From: Ekhidna sp.
Lineage (GTDB): Bacteria > Bacteroidota > Bacteroidia > Cytophagales > Cyclobacteriaceae
DNA: 10,787 nucleotides
Reading direction: 5' to 3'
Assembly (NCBI GenBank): GCA_028821635.1
Contig: JAPPDO010000184.1
Location: 1-10,787, forward strand
In this document: piece after piece, positions 1 to 7,108 of the stretch
Position numbering within the stretch: the first letter of the stretch is position 1
How the letters are laid out: every line of letters starts with the position of its first letter
The notes under the pieces: model-generated
Seen by the model: only the letters and a program-made list of their open reading frames with translations
The model's database searches: none
Told to the model about the DNA's origin: nothing
Position numbers and translations under genes: made by a program

Positions 1-2
1 GA

Positions 3-644
3 TTTTACTCAGGCAATGATAAAAGAAACCTCAAGGTATTAAACAAAAATATTAGAAATGCCAAAAGATATGATGTCGTGGATTTGAATCGAGTTACATT
101 CAACACTAATACGAATTCTGTTGACGGAATAGATAATGGCAAATACTTTGTTCCCATCGTTAAAGGTGGAAATATTAAATACTTCAAACCCGATAACTGG
201 TTTATGGAATGGTCAACCCAAAGGGTTGATTTTTTCAAAAAAGACAAGAAGGCAAGATACCAAAATGCTTCCTATTACTTCAAAAAAGGCATTGCCGTTC
301 CAATGGTGAGTTCAAGTTCTGTTACCGGAGCACTCATCGAAAACCGTCTGTTTGATCAATCCATTGTAGGCGTTTTCCCGAAAGATGACGATAAACTGTA
401 TTATCTGCTTGCCTTTTTTAATTCACCCACCTGCAATAAACTTATACGAACCATTAACCCTTCAACCAATAATTCTTCAAATTATATTAAGAAAATACCC
501 TTCCTGATGCCGGAGGAGCAAATCTTAAAAAATATTACTCAAAACACGAAAAAAATTGTAAGCCAGTTGAAATGTGATAGTAGTTTTGGTGAAGATTTGG
601 AAAAGGAGAATAATGCTTTGATTGAAAGATTGTACGGGTTTTAA
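3..644 (+). CDS. C-terminal part of an N6-adenine DNA methyltransferase / type IIG-like restriction-modification enzyme (5' partial)
   Basis: The reading frame is open from base 3 to the TAA at 642-644 (213 codons), so the gene starts outside the window. A GTG at 78 is an internal valine codon, not a convincing start. No SAM-binding or NPPY catalytic motif is visible; those would lie upstream. What remains resembles the target-recognition domain of Eco57I/TaqI-type and PglX-type adenine methyltransferases: a 'VKGGN...YFKPDNWFMEWS' block, then 'ASYYFKKGIAVPMVSSSSVTGALIENRLFDQ', then 'YYLLAFFNSP', then 'NPSTNNSSNYIKKIPF', ending 'ENNALIERLYGF'. This order (YKGG-like, GI..., R..FD, LNS, PT.N...I..IP, LYG-type tail) is typical of that family by recall. 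The role would be recognising the DNA site for methylation, or for methylation plus cleavage in a single-chain enzyme. The following ATPase gene starts only 12 bases downstream, suggesting one transcript. Which subfamily it belongs to cannot be decided from this fragment. Confidence 0.72.
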   Translation, partial: FYSGNDKRNLKVLNKNIRNAKRYDVVDLNRVTFNTNTNSVDGIDNGKYFVPIVKGGNIKYFKPDNWFMEWSTQRVDFFKKDKKARYQNASYYFKKGIAVPMVSSSSVTGALIENRLFDQSIVGVFPKDDDKLYYLLAFFNSPTCNKLIRTINPSTNNSSNYIKKIPFLMPEEQILKNITQNTKKIVSQLKCDSSFGEDLEKENNALIERLYGF

Positions 645-656
645 ACATACTACGAT

Positions 657-1436
657 ATGCAAATTGATATAAAGGGAAAGATTAATGAAAAGAAACTTGC
701 TTACAGCAACACTTTATTGCCATTATTTGAAGCCGTTATAAATTCAATTCAGGCAATAGAAGAGGAGAGTGCAACCAATCCCGGAATAATTGAAGTAAGT
801 ATTATCCGGTCACAACAGGAAAAGCTAAAGCCTGAAAGTTACGAGACACTGCCGGAAATAATGGATTTTATTGTTGAGGATAATGGTATTGGATTTAATA
901 AAAACAATTATGACTCTTTCAACTATGCTCATTCTAGATACAAAAAAGGCGGGAGAGGAATTGGGCGATTTTCTTGGCTTAGGGCATTCAGAAAAGCCGA
1001 AATTGAGAGTAAATTTAAAGAAGATGGACGATGGCAATTACGAAATTTCAGTTTTGAGCCAACTAAGAATGGAATAGAGAATCATTCTCTGGAGCAAGTA
1101 AATACCACAACAAAAAAGAGATATACAATAGTAAAATTAAAGGGTCTAAAGGAAGATTATCGAAAATGGTGCAATACCAAAGCCGAAGATATCGCACTGA
1201 AGATAATTGAACATGCATTTATCTATTTCTTAGGTGATAATTGCCCAAGAATGACTCTTGACGATCTTGGCAGTCAATTTGTAGTTAATGATTTATTCGA
1301 AAAATTTACAAATAGTCAGGTAAAATCAGAAGATATAGAAATTAATGGTAATGAATTTAATTTAAGAATAGTCAAATTGTACAATACAAAAAAGGTTGAT
1401 AATAAAATTCACTACTGGCCAATACTAGAGAAGTGA
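657..1436 (+). CDS. GHKL (Hsp90-like) ATPase domain protein, N-terminal part of a frameshifted gene
   Basis: This 259-residue frame carries a clear GHKL ATP-binding domain. The N-box is 'EAVINSIQAI' (E25, N29, A33, Mg/ATP contacts). The G1 motif is 'DNGIGF' (75-80, the Asp that binds adenine). The glycine-rich ATP-lid motif is 'GGRGIGR' (98-104), followed by FSWL. Residues from about 120 to the end look like the transducer (S5-like) region that follows this fold in Hsp90, MutL and MORC-type ATPases. The last residues, 'WPILEK' and stop, look out of frame; see the junction entry. ATG at 657 is the natural start because the 'MQIDIKGKINEKKLAYSNT' opening sits directly before the N-box helix. There is no obvious Shine-Dalgarno. 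It follows the methyltransferase fragment by 12 bases. ATP binding is well supported. The biological role is inferred to be DNA- or phage-directed because of the methyltransferase neighbour and the nuclease-like C-terminal half. Confidence 0.8.
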   Translation: MQIDIKGKINEKKLAYSNTLLPLFEAVINSIQAIEEESATNPGIIEVSIIRSQQEKLKPESYETLPEIMDFIVEDNGIGFNKNNYDSFNYAHSRYKKGGRGIGRFSWLRAFRKAEIESKFKEDGRWQLRNFSFEPTKNGIENHSLEQVNTTTKKRYTIVKLKGLKEDYRKWCNTKAEDIALKIIEHAFIYFLGDNCPRMTLDDLGSQFVVNDLFEKFTNSQVKSEDIEINGNEFNLRIVKLYNTKKVDNKIHYWPILEK

Positions 1437-1438
1437 TG
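1411..1438 (+). other. Apparent -1 nt frameshift joining the two halves of the GHKL ATPase-nuclease gene
   Basis: The upstream frame reads ...KIHY and then WPILEK-stop. The downstream frame, read backwards from ATG 1436, gives GCC AAT ACT AGA GAA GTG from base 1418, that is A-N-T-R-E-V. Inserting one pyrimidine after the TG at 1416-1417 turns 'cactactg-gcc' into His-Tyr-Cys-Ala and produces KIHYCANTREVMFDKL. By recall, a CAN.REV-like segment sits at this point in related GHKL proteins. The repaired gene (657-2635 plus one base) encodes about 659 residues, close to the usual length of the family. The TGATG at 1434-1438 could in principle allow coupled re-initiation. A break in the middle of the transducer domain argues against two natural subunits. 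The sequence alone cannot separate true mutation from assembly error. Confidence 0.75.
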
Positions 1439-2635
1439 TTTGATAAACTCTCTACGGATATTCCCGAGTTAGATAATTTTTTAACTGATAAAGAAGGGGA
1501 GAAGTTTTCAATTGCTATTTACGTAGAGGGCAATTTTCTTGACGAAAATGTTAATGAAGAACGAACAGTCATTGCTTTTAGCAAGAAGAGTGATATTAAG
1601 TTTCCGAATCAAACTACTCAAGAAGAACTCAGGTTGAGAATAACAGATTTACTTAAAAAAGAATTCAAAAGTCAAATAGAGCAATTATCAGAAAAAAGGT
1701 TAAAGAAGGTCAGAGAATTTGTTATAGAAAACCCAAGATATAAACCATTACTGAAGTATAAACATGAAAGTTTAAAAGCTGTCCCTTCTACTCTGTCCGA
1801 TGAGAAAATGGAATTAGAACTATTCAAAATTCAACAGGAACTTGAATTAGATATAAAAAAGGAGTCAAAAGAAGCTCTCAAATTCATCAGTAATGAAGAA
1901 GACAAGAAAGCATTTTCTGAAGAACACGAAAAACTATACAAAAAAATTATAGAGGTCGGTAATTCCAAGCTATCAGAATATGTCATTCACCGGAGACTTG
2001 TGTTAAAACTATTTGATAAACTTCTTAAATCCAATACCAAGGAGAAAGCTGTTCATAATTGTATTTTCCCCTTGCAATCTCTATCGGACGACATCGGATT
2101 TGAAGACCATAATTTATGGATGATAGATGAAAAACTCTCTTATCATAAATACTTGGCCTCGGACAAAAAGTTCAAATCAATTGAACCACTTAATTCAGAA
2201 TCAAATGAACGTCCTGATGTTATCATTTTCAATAAACCTTTTGTATTTGCTAATGACGAGAAGCCGTATGAGTCAATCGTTTTGATTGAATTTAAACGAC
2301 CAATGCGTAATGATTATACGGATGAAGAAAATCCAATAAGTCAAATCAATAGATATGCAAGAGAGATCATAAAAAAAGATGTTAGAGATAAACACGAAAG
2401 AGAGTTTGATTTAAGAGAAAATACTCCAATATATGCTTATATCGTTTGCGATTTAACAAAAAAACTAGAATCACTTGCTGCTGACAGTGGATACAGACCG
2501 CTTCCAAGCGGAGATGGATACTTCTTTTTCAACGAAAACTATAGTATGTACGTTGAAATCATGAGTTTTGATAAGGTGTTGAAAAACTCGCAAGAACGGA
2601 ATAAGGTATTATTTGACAAATTGAATATTACGTGA
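1436..2635 (+). CDS. C-terminal part of the GHKL ATPase protein, with a PD-(D/E)xK-like nuclease domain
   Basis: This frame can start at ATG 1436 (TGATG overlap with the preceding stop) or GTG 1433, but it is probably the second half of the upstream gene. Residue numbers count from GTG 1433. Residues 1-50 ('DKLSTDIPELDNF' and 'YVEGNFLDENVNEERTVIAF') complete the ATPase transducer region. Residues 60-185 are charged and largely helical, probably coiled coil. The rest matches, by recall, the tail of an uncharacterised family of about 700-residue bacterial GHKL proteins: 'YVIHRRLVLKLFDKLL', 'VHNCIFP', 'NLWMIDEKLSYHKYLASDK', 'ERPDVIIF' (D262), 'SIVLIEFKRP' (E286, K288), 'NPISQINRYAREI'. Asp followed about 24 residues later by Glu-x-Lys at the end of a hydrophobic strand is the PD-(D/E)xK nuclease signature. 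Nuclease activity is inferred from the motif only. The gene ends with TGA at 2633-2635. Confidence 0.72.
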   Translation: MFDKLSTDIPELDNFLTDKEGEKFSIAIYVEGNFLDENVNEERTVIAFSKKSDIKFPNQTTQEELRLRITDLLKKEFKSQIEQLSEKRLKKVREFVIENPRYKPLLKYKHESLKAVPSTLSDEKMELELFKIQQELELDIKKESKEALKFISNEEDKKAFSEEHEKLYKKIIEVGNSKLSEYVIHRRLVLKLFDKLLKSNTKEKAVHNCIFPLQSLSDDIGFEDHNLWMIDEKLSYHKYLASDKKFKSIEPLNSESNERPDVIIFNKPFVFANDEKPYESIVLIEFKRPMRNDYTDEENPISQINRYAREIIKKDVRDKHEREFDLRENTPIYAYIVCDLTKKLESLAADSGYRPLPSGDGYFFFNENYSMYVEIMSFDKVLKNSQERNKVLFDKLNIT

Positions 2636-2718
2636 TAGTAGGCCATCTCCCTTTCCAAGTGTAATTTGTAGCCCGGCCTTCCTGTTGCACCGGAATGATT
2701 ATACCCTAATATCCTCAC

Positions 2719-3948
2719 TCACTCATTAATGTAAATCCGAAAGGTCGTTCCCTGATTGATCTCCGAATGTTTCACAAAAATTTTACCTCTGTGGTATTGT
2801 TCCACTATTCTCCGAGCCAAAGTCAGTCCCAAACCCCATCCTCTTTTTTTAGTGGTGTAGCCCGGGCTGAAAACATCTTTTAATTTGTTTTTGACGATAC
2901 CCTTGCCTGTATCCGAAACATCAATGGCAACTTTACCTTCATTGGCTTTTAAAATTTTGATGTTAATGGAACCCTTTCCTTCCATCGCATCTGCAGCATT
3001 TTTACATAGATTTTCTATCACCCACGCAAACAAAGAGGGGTTGACTCTGGCCTCAATGTCCCTCGTGGGGAAAGAAGATACGCTCATGGTCATTTTTTTT
3101 GAAAAACGCTTTTCCAGGTAGTGGACTACCTCCTCAATAATTTCGGTAATGTTCCGCCCGTAGAGTTGTGGATCGCTTCCAATGCTCGAAAAGCGATCTG
3201 TAATAACCCTCAGCCGATGGATGTCTTTATCGAATTCAAGCATTGCATCAATCTGCTCGGGATAAAGCTGCCTGAAATATTCGGACCATGCCATCAGGGA
3301 GGAGAGTGGCGTGCCCAGCTGATGCGCTGTTTCTTTGGCAAGCCCTACCCAAACCCTATCCTGTTCGGCTCTTTGTAGTGATTTTAACACCAAAAATGTC
3401 ACGATGCCAAAAAGAGCGATTGCGGATAACTGAACGTGTGGATAATATTTAAGCTGGCTGAGCAGGTAGGAATTTTTGTAATAAATAAATTTCGTACCGT
3501 AGTTATTGCCTTTATCATCAATCAGTGTGACTGAAATAGGATCATACTGCTCCTTCATTCTTTCCATCTCCTTCAACAGGTAGGTTGTTTTAGCCTCACC
3601 ATCTCGTCGATCTGCTTTTGGTAAATTTCGATAGGACTCGGGCCGTCCGTTTACATCAGTGAGAATAACGGGAATCGTCTGGTTGGCTTTGACTACTTCA
3701 TCCAAAATCAAAATAAAGTGGGTATTTTCTGATTCGTTGGCGAGAAATTCCAGAAAGTTTGCATAAATCTTTATCTGCTTATTTTCTCGTTCCTGGATTT
3801 GTTCTACCAGACTGTTGGTGTACCAAATGGAACCGATACTAATAAAAATTGCAAAACCCGTTACAATCCACTTCAAAGGGGATCGAGGTGAGGGAAGCGT
3901 ATTTCCGGTTGTTTCCTTAAATTTTTTCAAATGTGATCCTTTTGCCAA
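2719..3948 (-). CDS. Membrane-bound sensor histidine kinase
   Basis: This is a 409-residue two-component sensor kinase. A cytoplasmic N-terminus leads to membrane helix 1 (about 27-45). An extracytoplasmic sensing segment (about 46-170, no recognised domain) and membrane helix 2 (about 172-190) follow. The HisKA-type dimerisation helix has 'AKETAHQLGTPLSSL', with H209 the likely phosphoacceptor. The ATPase domain has the N-box 'ENLCKNAADAM' (312-322), G1 'DTGKGI' (346-351), an F-box-like 'VFSPGYTTKKRG' and G2 'GWGLGL' (370-375), so it looks catalytically intact. TTG at 3948 is a weak start. TTG at 3930 is preceded by AAAAGGA at six-base spacing and may be the true start; no in-frame ATG lies upstream. 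It is the last gene of an operon with an ABC exporter, 34 bases after the permease stop. No response regulator is present in the window, so its partner must be encoded elsewhere. Confidence 0.88.
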   Translation of the reverse strand: MAKGSHLKKFKETTGNTLPSPRSPLKWIVTGFAIFISIGSIWYTNSLVEQIQERENKQIKIYANFLEFLANESENTHFILILDEVVKANQTIPVILTDVNGRPESYRNLPKADRRDGEAKTTYLLKEMERMKEQYDPISVTLIDDKGNNYGTKFIYYKNSYLLSQLKYYPHVQLSAIALFGIVTFLVLKSLQRAEQDRVWVGLAKETAHQLGTPLSSLMAWSEYFRQLYPEQIDAMLEFDKDIHRLRVITDRFSSIGSDPQLYGRNITEIIEEVVHYLEKRFSKKMTMSVSSFPTRDIEARVNPSLFAWVIENLCKNAADAMEGKGSINIKILKANEGKVAIDVSDTGKGIVKNKLKDVFSPGYTTKKRGWGLGLTLARRIVEQYHRGKIFVKHSEINQGTTFRIYINE

Positions 3949-3982
3949 GACTAATGAGGATTCACCGATTTCATTCGTTTTT

Positions 3983-5272
3983 TTAATCCCTCATCAAGAA
4001 CCACTTGACCAGCGTTTTGTAATTAACTTTAGCACCGTGCATGAGAATACCTATCCGAAAGATCCTTCCTGCCAGCCAAAGCGTGAAAATGCACCCTCCG
4101 GCCAGTAGGATCATGCTCAAGGCAATTTCCCACGCAGGGACTCCAAATCCTATTCTACCCATCATCACAATAGGAGAAGTAAATGGTATAATGGAAAGCC
4201 AAAAACTTGGAGTGCTATGGGGTTCTTCAAAGACAAATAAAAATAATCCCATCAGGCTTACGATGATAGGCAGCATTATCGGCATCATAAACTGTTGGGC
4301 ATCGGCAGGTGTGTCTACCGCCGAACCCACGGCCGCAAAGAGTGCCCCGTAAAGCAAGTAACCACCCAGAAAATAAAATAAGAAAATTAGGGCTATCTGT
4401 GTCCAATTGATACTGAAAAAAGAACTCAGTATATCATCAGAAGGTCCTCCTGAAACACTACTCAGTTCGGCTTGCTGGGCTTGTGATAAATCTAATCCCA
4501 GCACTGTGCCGGCAATGGTAAAAACAATTCCTATCAGAATTATCCAAATCGTAAACTGTGCTATTCCCACTGAGGCAACCCCTACAACTTTGCCGATCAT
4601 CATGTGGAATGATTTCACCGTTGAGACAATAACCTCTACGATTTTGCCGCTTTTTTCTTCTATGACTCCCTGCATGACCTGCGATCCGTAAGCTATGAGA
4701 AAGATGTAAATCAAAAATCCGGTTGCATAGCCCAATCCAAACGTGACCGCTGAGTCGCTCTTCTTTTCGTCTCCGGTATCGGATAGGTTGTACGAGGCAA
4801 TAGAGACATCTGTTTTTAGCTTCTCGAGCTGCTCATCAGTAAGACCTGCCATGGTTAGTTTTATGTCACGCAGTTGAGATGCTATGTTTTTTTCAAAAAA
4901 CCCAATAAGATTGATACCTGGCGATGTTTTTGTGTAAAAAGAGATTCCGCCGGGATTTTCCGGTGCGATGGAAGGAATATACAATAGTGCAAAATCATCC
5001 GACTTCGTAAAGCTGTTTTTTGCCGAATCCAGAGAACCGTCTACAGTTACATATTTATACCTCTCCGAATCTTTAAAGGTTATTAAGTCGCTTTTATTTA
5101 ATACTTGCACGACTTTTTGCCCTTCGTTCTTTTCACTTTGTATTTTCACGTAAATCATTCCTATGATTATTGCAGGAAAGATCAGTGGGACAAGAATTGT
5201 GGCTAGCAGGAAGGATTTCTTCCTTACCCTGCTCATAAACTCTCTTTGTATAATTAAAAGTATCTTATTCAT
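3983..5272 (-). CDS. ABC-2 / NatB-type ABC transporter permease
   Basis: This is an integral membrane subunit of an ABC exporter in the NatB/ABC-2 family. I use ATG at 5272 (429 residues, 'MNKILLIIQREFMSRVRKKSF'). The frame also allows TTG at 5293, seven codons earlier, but the MNK-opening is usual for the family. After the amphipathic start there is membrane helix 1 (about 20-42), a large extracytoplasmic domain (about 43-175), then about five helices near 178-198, 228-255, 292-316, 330-349 and 381-403. Family-typical stretches are 'QVMQGVIEEKSGKIVEVIVSTVKS' before the third helix, split here only by my reading, and 'AVDTPADAQQF' before the fifth. It lies 21 bases after the ATPase stop and is surely co-transcribed with it. 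The substrate is unknown. The Na+ export role of NatB is known only for some relatives and should not be assumed. Confidence 0.88.
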   Translation of the reverse strand: MNKILLIIQREFMSRVRKKSFLLATILVPLIFPAIIIGMIYVKIQSEKNEGQKVVQVLNKSDLITFKDSERYKYVTVDGSLDSAKNSFTKSDDFALLYIPSIAPENPGGISFYTKTSPGINLIGFFEKNIASQLRDIKLTMAGLTDEQLEKLKTDVSIASYNLSDTGDEKKSDSAVTFGLGYATGFLIYIFLIAYGSQVMQGVIEEKSGKIVEVIVSTVKSFHMMIGKVVGVASVGIAQFTIWIILIGIVFTIAGTVLGLDLSQAQQAELSSVSGGPSDDILSSFFSINWTQIALIFLFYFLGGYLLYGALFAAVGSAVDTPADAQQFMMPIMLPIIVSLMGLFLFVFEEPHSTPSFWLSIIPFTSPIVMMGRIGFGVPAWEIALSMILLAGGCIFTLWLAGRIFRIGILMHGAKVNYKTLVKWFLMRD

Positions 5273-5293
5273 TTTATTTTTTTTAATTGCCAA

Positions 5294-6250
5294 TCAGGCT
5301 TTTGCTAATGCGGGAGGTCCCTCTTTTACCAAATTGATGAAGATCTCATTCATGTCAGGAACCCGCTCCACAAATGAGTGAATTTCAGCTTGATTGATCA
5401 ACTGCTTTAGTAAATCATTAGGATTAGCATCAGGATTGTACTGGATCAGTGATTTTTTAAGACCTCTGCCCGTCTCCTCTGTCTTCAAAACCCGAAAGTG
5501 ACTATTATCCGTAATATTTCCGGACTTGTATTCAACAAAAAAAGAGCCGTCACGATACTGTTCCCTAACTTCCTGTTTCGATCCATCTAAGATTTTCCTC
5601 GACCGGTGAATCATCACAATATGATCACATAGCTGTTCCACTGATTCCATCCTGTGAGTGGAAAAAATAATGGTCGCTCCCCGATCTCTTAACTCCAGTA
5701 TCTCATCCTTGATGAGGTTGGCATTGACCGGGTCAAATCCTGAAAAAGGCTCATCAAGGATAATTAGTTTCGGCTCGTGCATTATGGTTGCTATGAATTG
5801 AATCTTCTGGGCCATCCCCTTTGAGAGGTCTTCTATCTTTTTTCTCCACCAATCGCTGATGTCTAGTTTTTCACACCAGGCTTTCCCTTTGTTTGAGGCT
5901 TCTTTTAGTGAGAGACCCCGCAGCCGGCTTAAATAAATCAGCTGTTCTCCCACTTTCATTTTCTTGTATAAGCCTCGCTCCTCAGGTAAGTATCCTATTT
6001 CTCTGATATGGTCTGCATCTAACGGGACATCATTAAAATAGATAGCCCCTTGATCTGCGACAATAATTTGATTGATGATTCTTATCAAAGTGGTTTTACC
6101 TGCACCATTCGGGCCTAGTAACCCAAGAATAGTTCTCTCAGGAATCTCTATACTCACATCGTCCAAAGCCTGATGTTGGCTGTAAGATTTGCTGATTTTT
6201 TCTATTCTCAGTAAACTCAAAACATTTTCTTTTTCATCGCAAATTAGCAT
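5294..6250 (-). CDS. ABC transporter ATP-binding protein, NatA-like
   Basis: This is the nucleotide-binding subunit driving the adjacent permease (318 residues). Walker A is 'GPNGAGKT' (46-53). The Q-loop region reads 'IGYLPEERGLY' with Glu in place of Gln, as is usual in the NatA-like group. The signature is 'LSKGM' (142-146) rather than LSGGQ, also typical of this group. Walker B is 'LIILDE' (162-167) followed by the D-loop 'PFSGFD', and the switch His is H199 in 'STHRM'. The last 80 residues form the C-terminal extension seen in exporters of this type. ATG at 6250 adds about ten residues before the usual 'LSLLRIEKISKSY' opening; TTG at 6220 is an alternative start. It is the first gene of a minus-strand operon: ATPase, permease, sensor kinase. 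It is divergent from the plsC-like gene and shares a 96-bp upstream region with it. Confidence 0.92.
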   Translation of the reverse strand: MLICDEKENVLSLLRIEKISKSYSQHQALDDVSIEIPERTILGLLGPNGAGKTTLIRIINQIIVADQGAIYFNDVPLDADHIREIGYLPEERGLYKKMKVGEQLIYLSRLRGLSLKEASNKGKAWCEKLDISDWWRKKIEDLSKGMAQKIQFIATIMHEPKLIILDEPFSGFDPVNANLIKDEILELRDRGATIIFSTHRMESVEQLCDHIVMIHRSRKILDGSKQEVREQYRDGSFFVEYKSGNITDNSHFRVLKTEETGRGLKKSLIQYNPDANPNDLLKQLINQAEIHSFVERVPDMNEIFINLVKEGPPALAKA

Positions 6251-6320
6251 CTAAAGCCATTGCTTTTACTTGTACTGGTTAAAAATTTTCGACCGTGTAT
6301 GAATTTTAACGATAACTTAG

Positions 6321-6335
6321 TACGCTACTAGCGTA
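6321..6335. promoter_or_regulatory. Perfect 7-1-7 palindrome, possible operator between divergent genes
   Basis: TACGCTA-C-TAGCGTA is a perfect inverted repeat with a single central base. It lies in the 96-bp gap between the divergent ATPase and acyltransferase genes, 11 bases before the acyltransferase ATG. A one-base centre is too short for an RNA hairpin loop, so a dimeric DNA-binding protein is the more natural reading. TAACTTAG at 6313-6320 matches TAnnTTTG at seven of eight positions and would place transcription start within the palindrome, fitting a repressor site. No regulator gene is nearby, and such a repeat can arise by chance. Confidence 0.35.
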
Positions 6336-6346
6336 TTTTCACGGAA

Positions 6347-7108
6347 ATGTTTTTGAGAAGACTTTATTCTTGTTGGGTTATCTTTTCCATGGCGTTTTTC
6401 TTTTTTGTCCTGATCCTTCCGTTGATATTTATGTGCAACTTCAAAGCACTTCATCGTCAGGCACTAAGAATCAACCATCTCTGGGCTTGGGGATTCCTCA
6501 AACTTAGCTTCATACCCGTCAGAAAGATTTGGCATTTTGAGCCGCAACGAAATCACACATATATTTTGTGTGCCAATCATTTTTCATACCTTGATATTCC
6601 GGCACTTGGAGTGTTTTCATATCCGTTTAAGTTCGTTGGGAAAAGTCAGTTAGCGAAAATTCCGGGTTTCGGCTTCATGTACAGAAGAGTTTCTATTACC
6701 GTGAACAGGGCTAGTTTCAGGAGCAGAGGGGAGGCACTGGCAAAAGCAAGAAAGGCATTAAATGAAGGCTTTAATCTTGGCTTTTTCCCTGAAGGCGGAA
6801 TACGGTCAAAGAAGTATCCGATGATGGCGGATTTTAATGATGGTGCGTTTCGGTTAGCCGCTGAGAGTAACACTCCGATCGTTCCGGTCACTTTCCCAAA
6901 TAACCATAATATTTTAGCCGGAAAAGCAATAATGAACATGAGATATGGCTCTTGTATCATTGTGTATCATGAGCCGATCTTTCCAAGTGGATCAACAGAA
7001 GCAGCCATTAAAGAGATTAAAGAGAAAGTCTTTCATGTGATTCAGTCCGAATTAAATCATCATTCGACCCATCCAAAGAAAGCTAATTTTGAAACATTTG
7101 AGAAGTAG
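6347..7108 (+). CDS. plsC: 1-acyl-sn-glycerol-3-phosphate acyltransferase (PlsC family)
   Basis: This 253-residue protein has the acyltransferase motifs of the PlsC/LPLAT family. Motif I is 'NHFSYLD' (H78 and D83, the HX4D catalytic pair). A substrate-binding segment 'MYRRVSITVNR' (111-121) follows. Motif III is 'FFPEGGIRS' (FPEG at 147-150), and motif IV is 'TPIVPVTFPN' (176-185). A hydrophobic segment near 9-30 should anchor it to the inner membrane. The reaction is transfer of an acyl group to lysophosphatidic acid, giving phosphatidic acid for phospholipid synthesis. Some relatives acylate other lipids such as ornithine lipids, so the exact acceptor is not proven. ATG at 6347 is preceded by a weak ACGGAA. 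The 3' end overlaps the next gene's likely TTG start by 20 bases, suggesting coupled translation. Confidence 0.88.
   Translation: MFLRRLYSCWVIFSMAFFFFVLILPLIFMCNFKALHRQALRINHLWAWGFLKLSFIPVRKIWHFEPQRNHTYILCANHFSYLDIPALGVFSYPFKFVGKSQLAKIPGFGFMYRRVSITVNRASFRSRGEALAKARKALNEGFNLGFFPEGGIRSKKYPMMADFNDGAFRLAAESNTPIVPVTFPNNHNILAGKAIMNMRYGSCIIVYHEPIFPSGSTEAAIKEIKEKVFHVIQSELNHHSTHPKKANFETFEK

Noticed and set aside
1434..1438. TGATG overlap as evidence for two natural, translationally coupled genes
   Set aside because: The break falls in the middle of a domain, and the in-frame sequence before the ATG (ANTREV) reads as lost coding sequence. It is kept only as an alternative explanation.
2640..2680. AGGCC (2640-2644) and GGCCT (2675-2679) as a terminator between the convergent genes
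   Set aside because: Five-bp arms with a 30-base loop and no T-run on either side; too weak to call.
5273..5293. TTG at 5293 as the permease start
   Set aside because: The extra residues (LAIKKNK in frame) are not typical, and ATG at 5272 gives the usual MNK... opening of this family.
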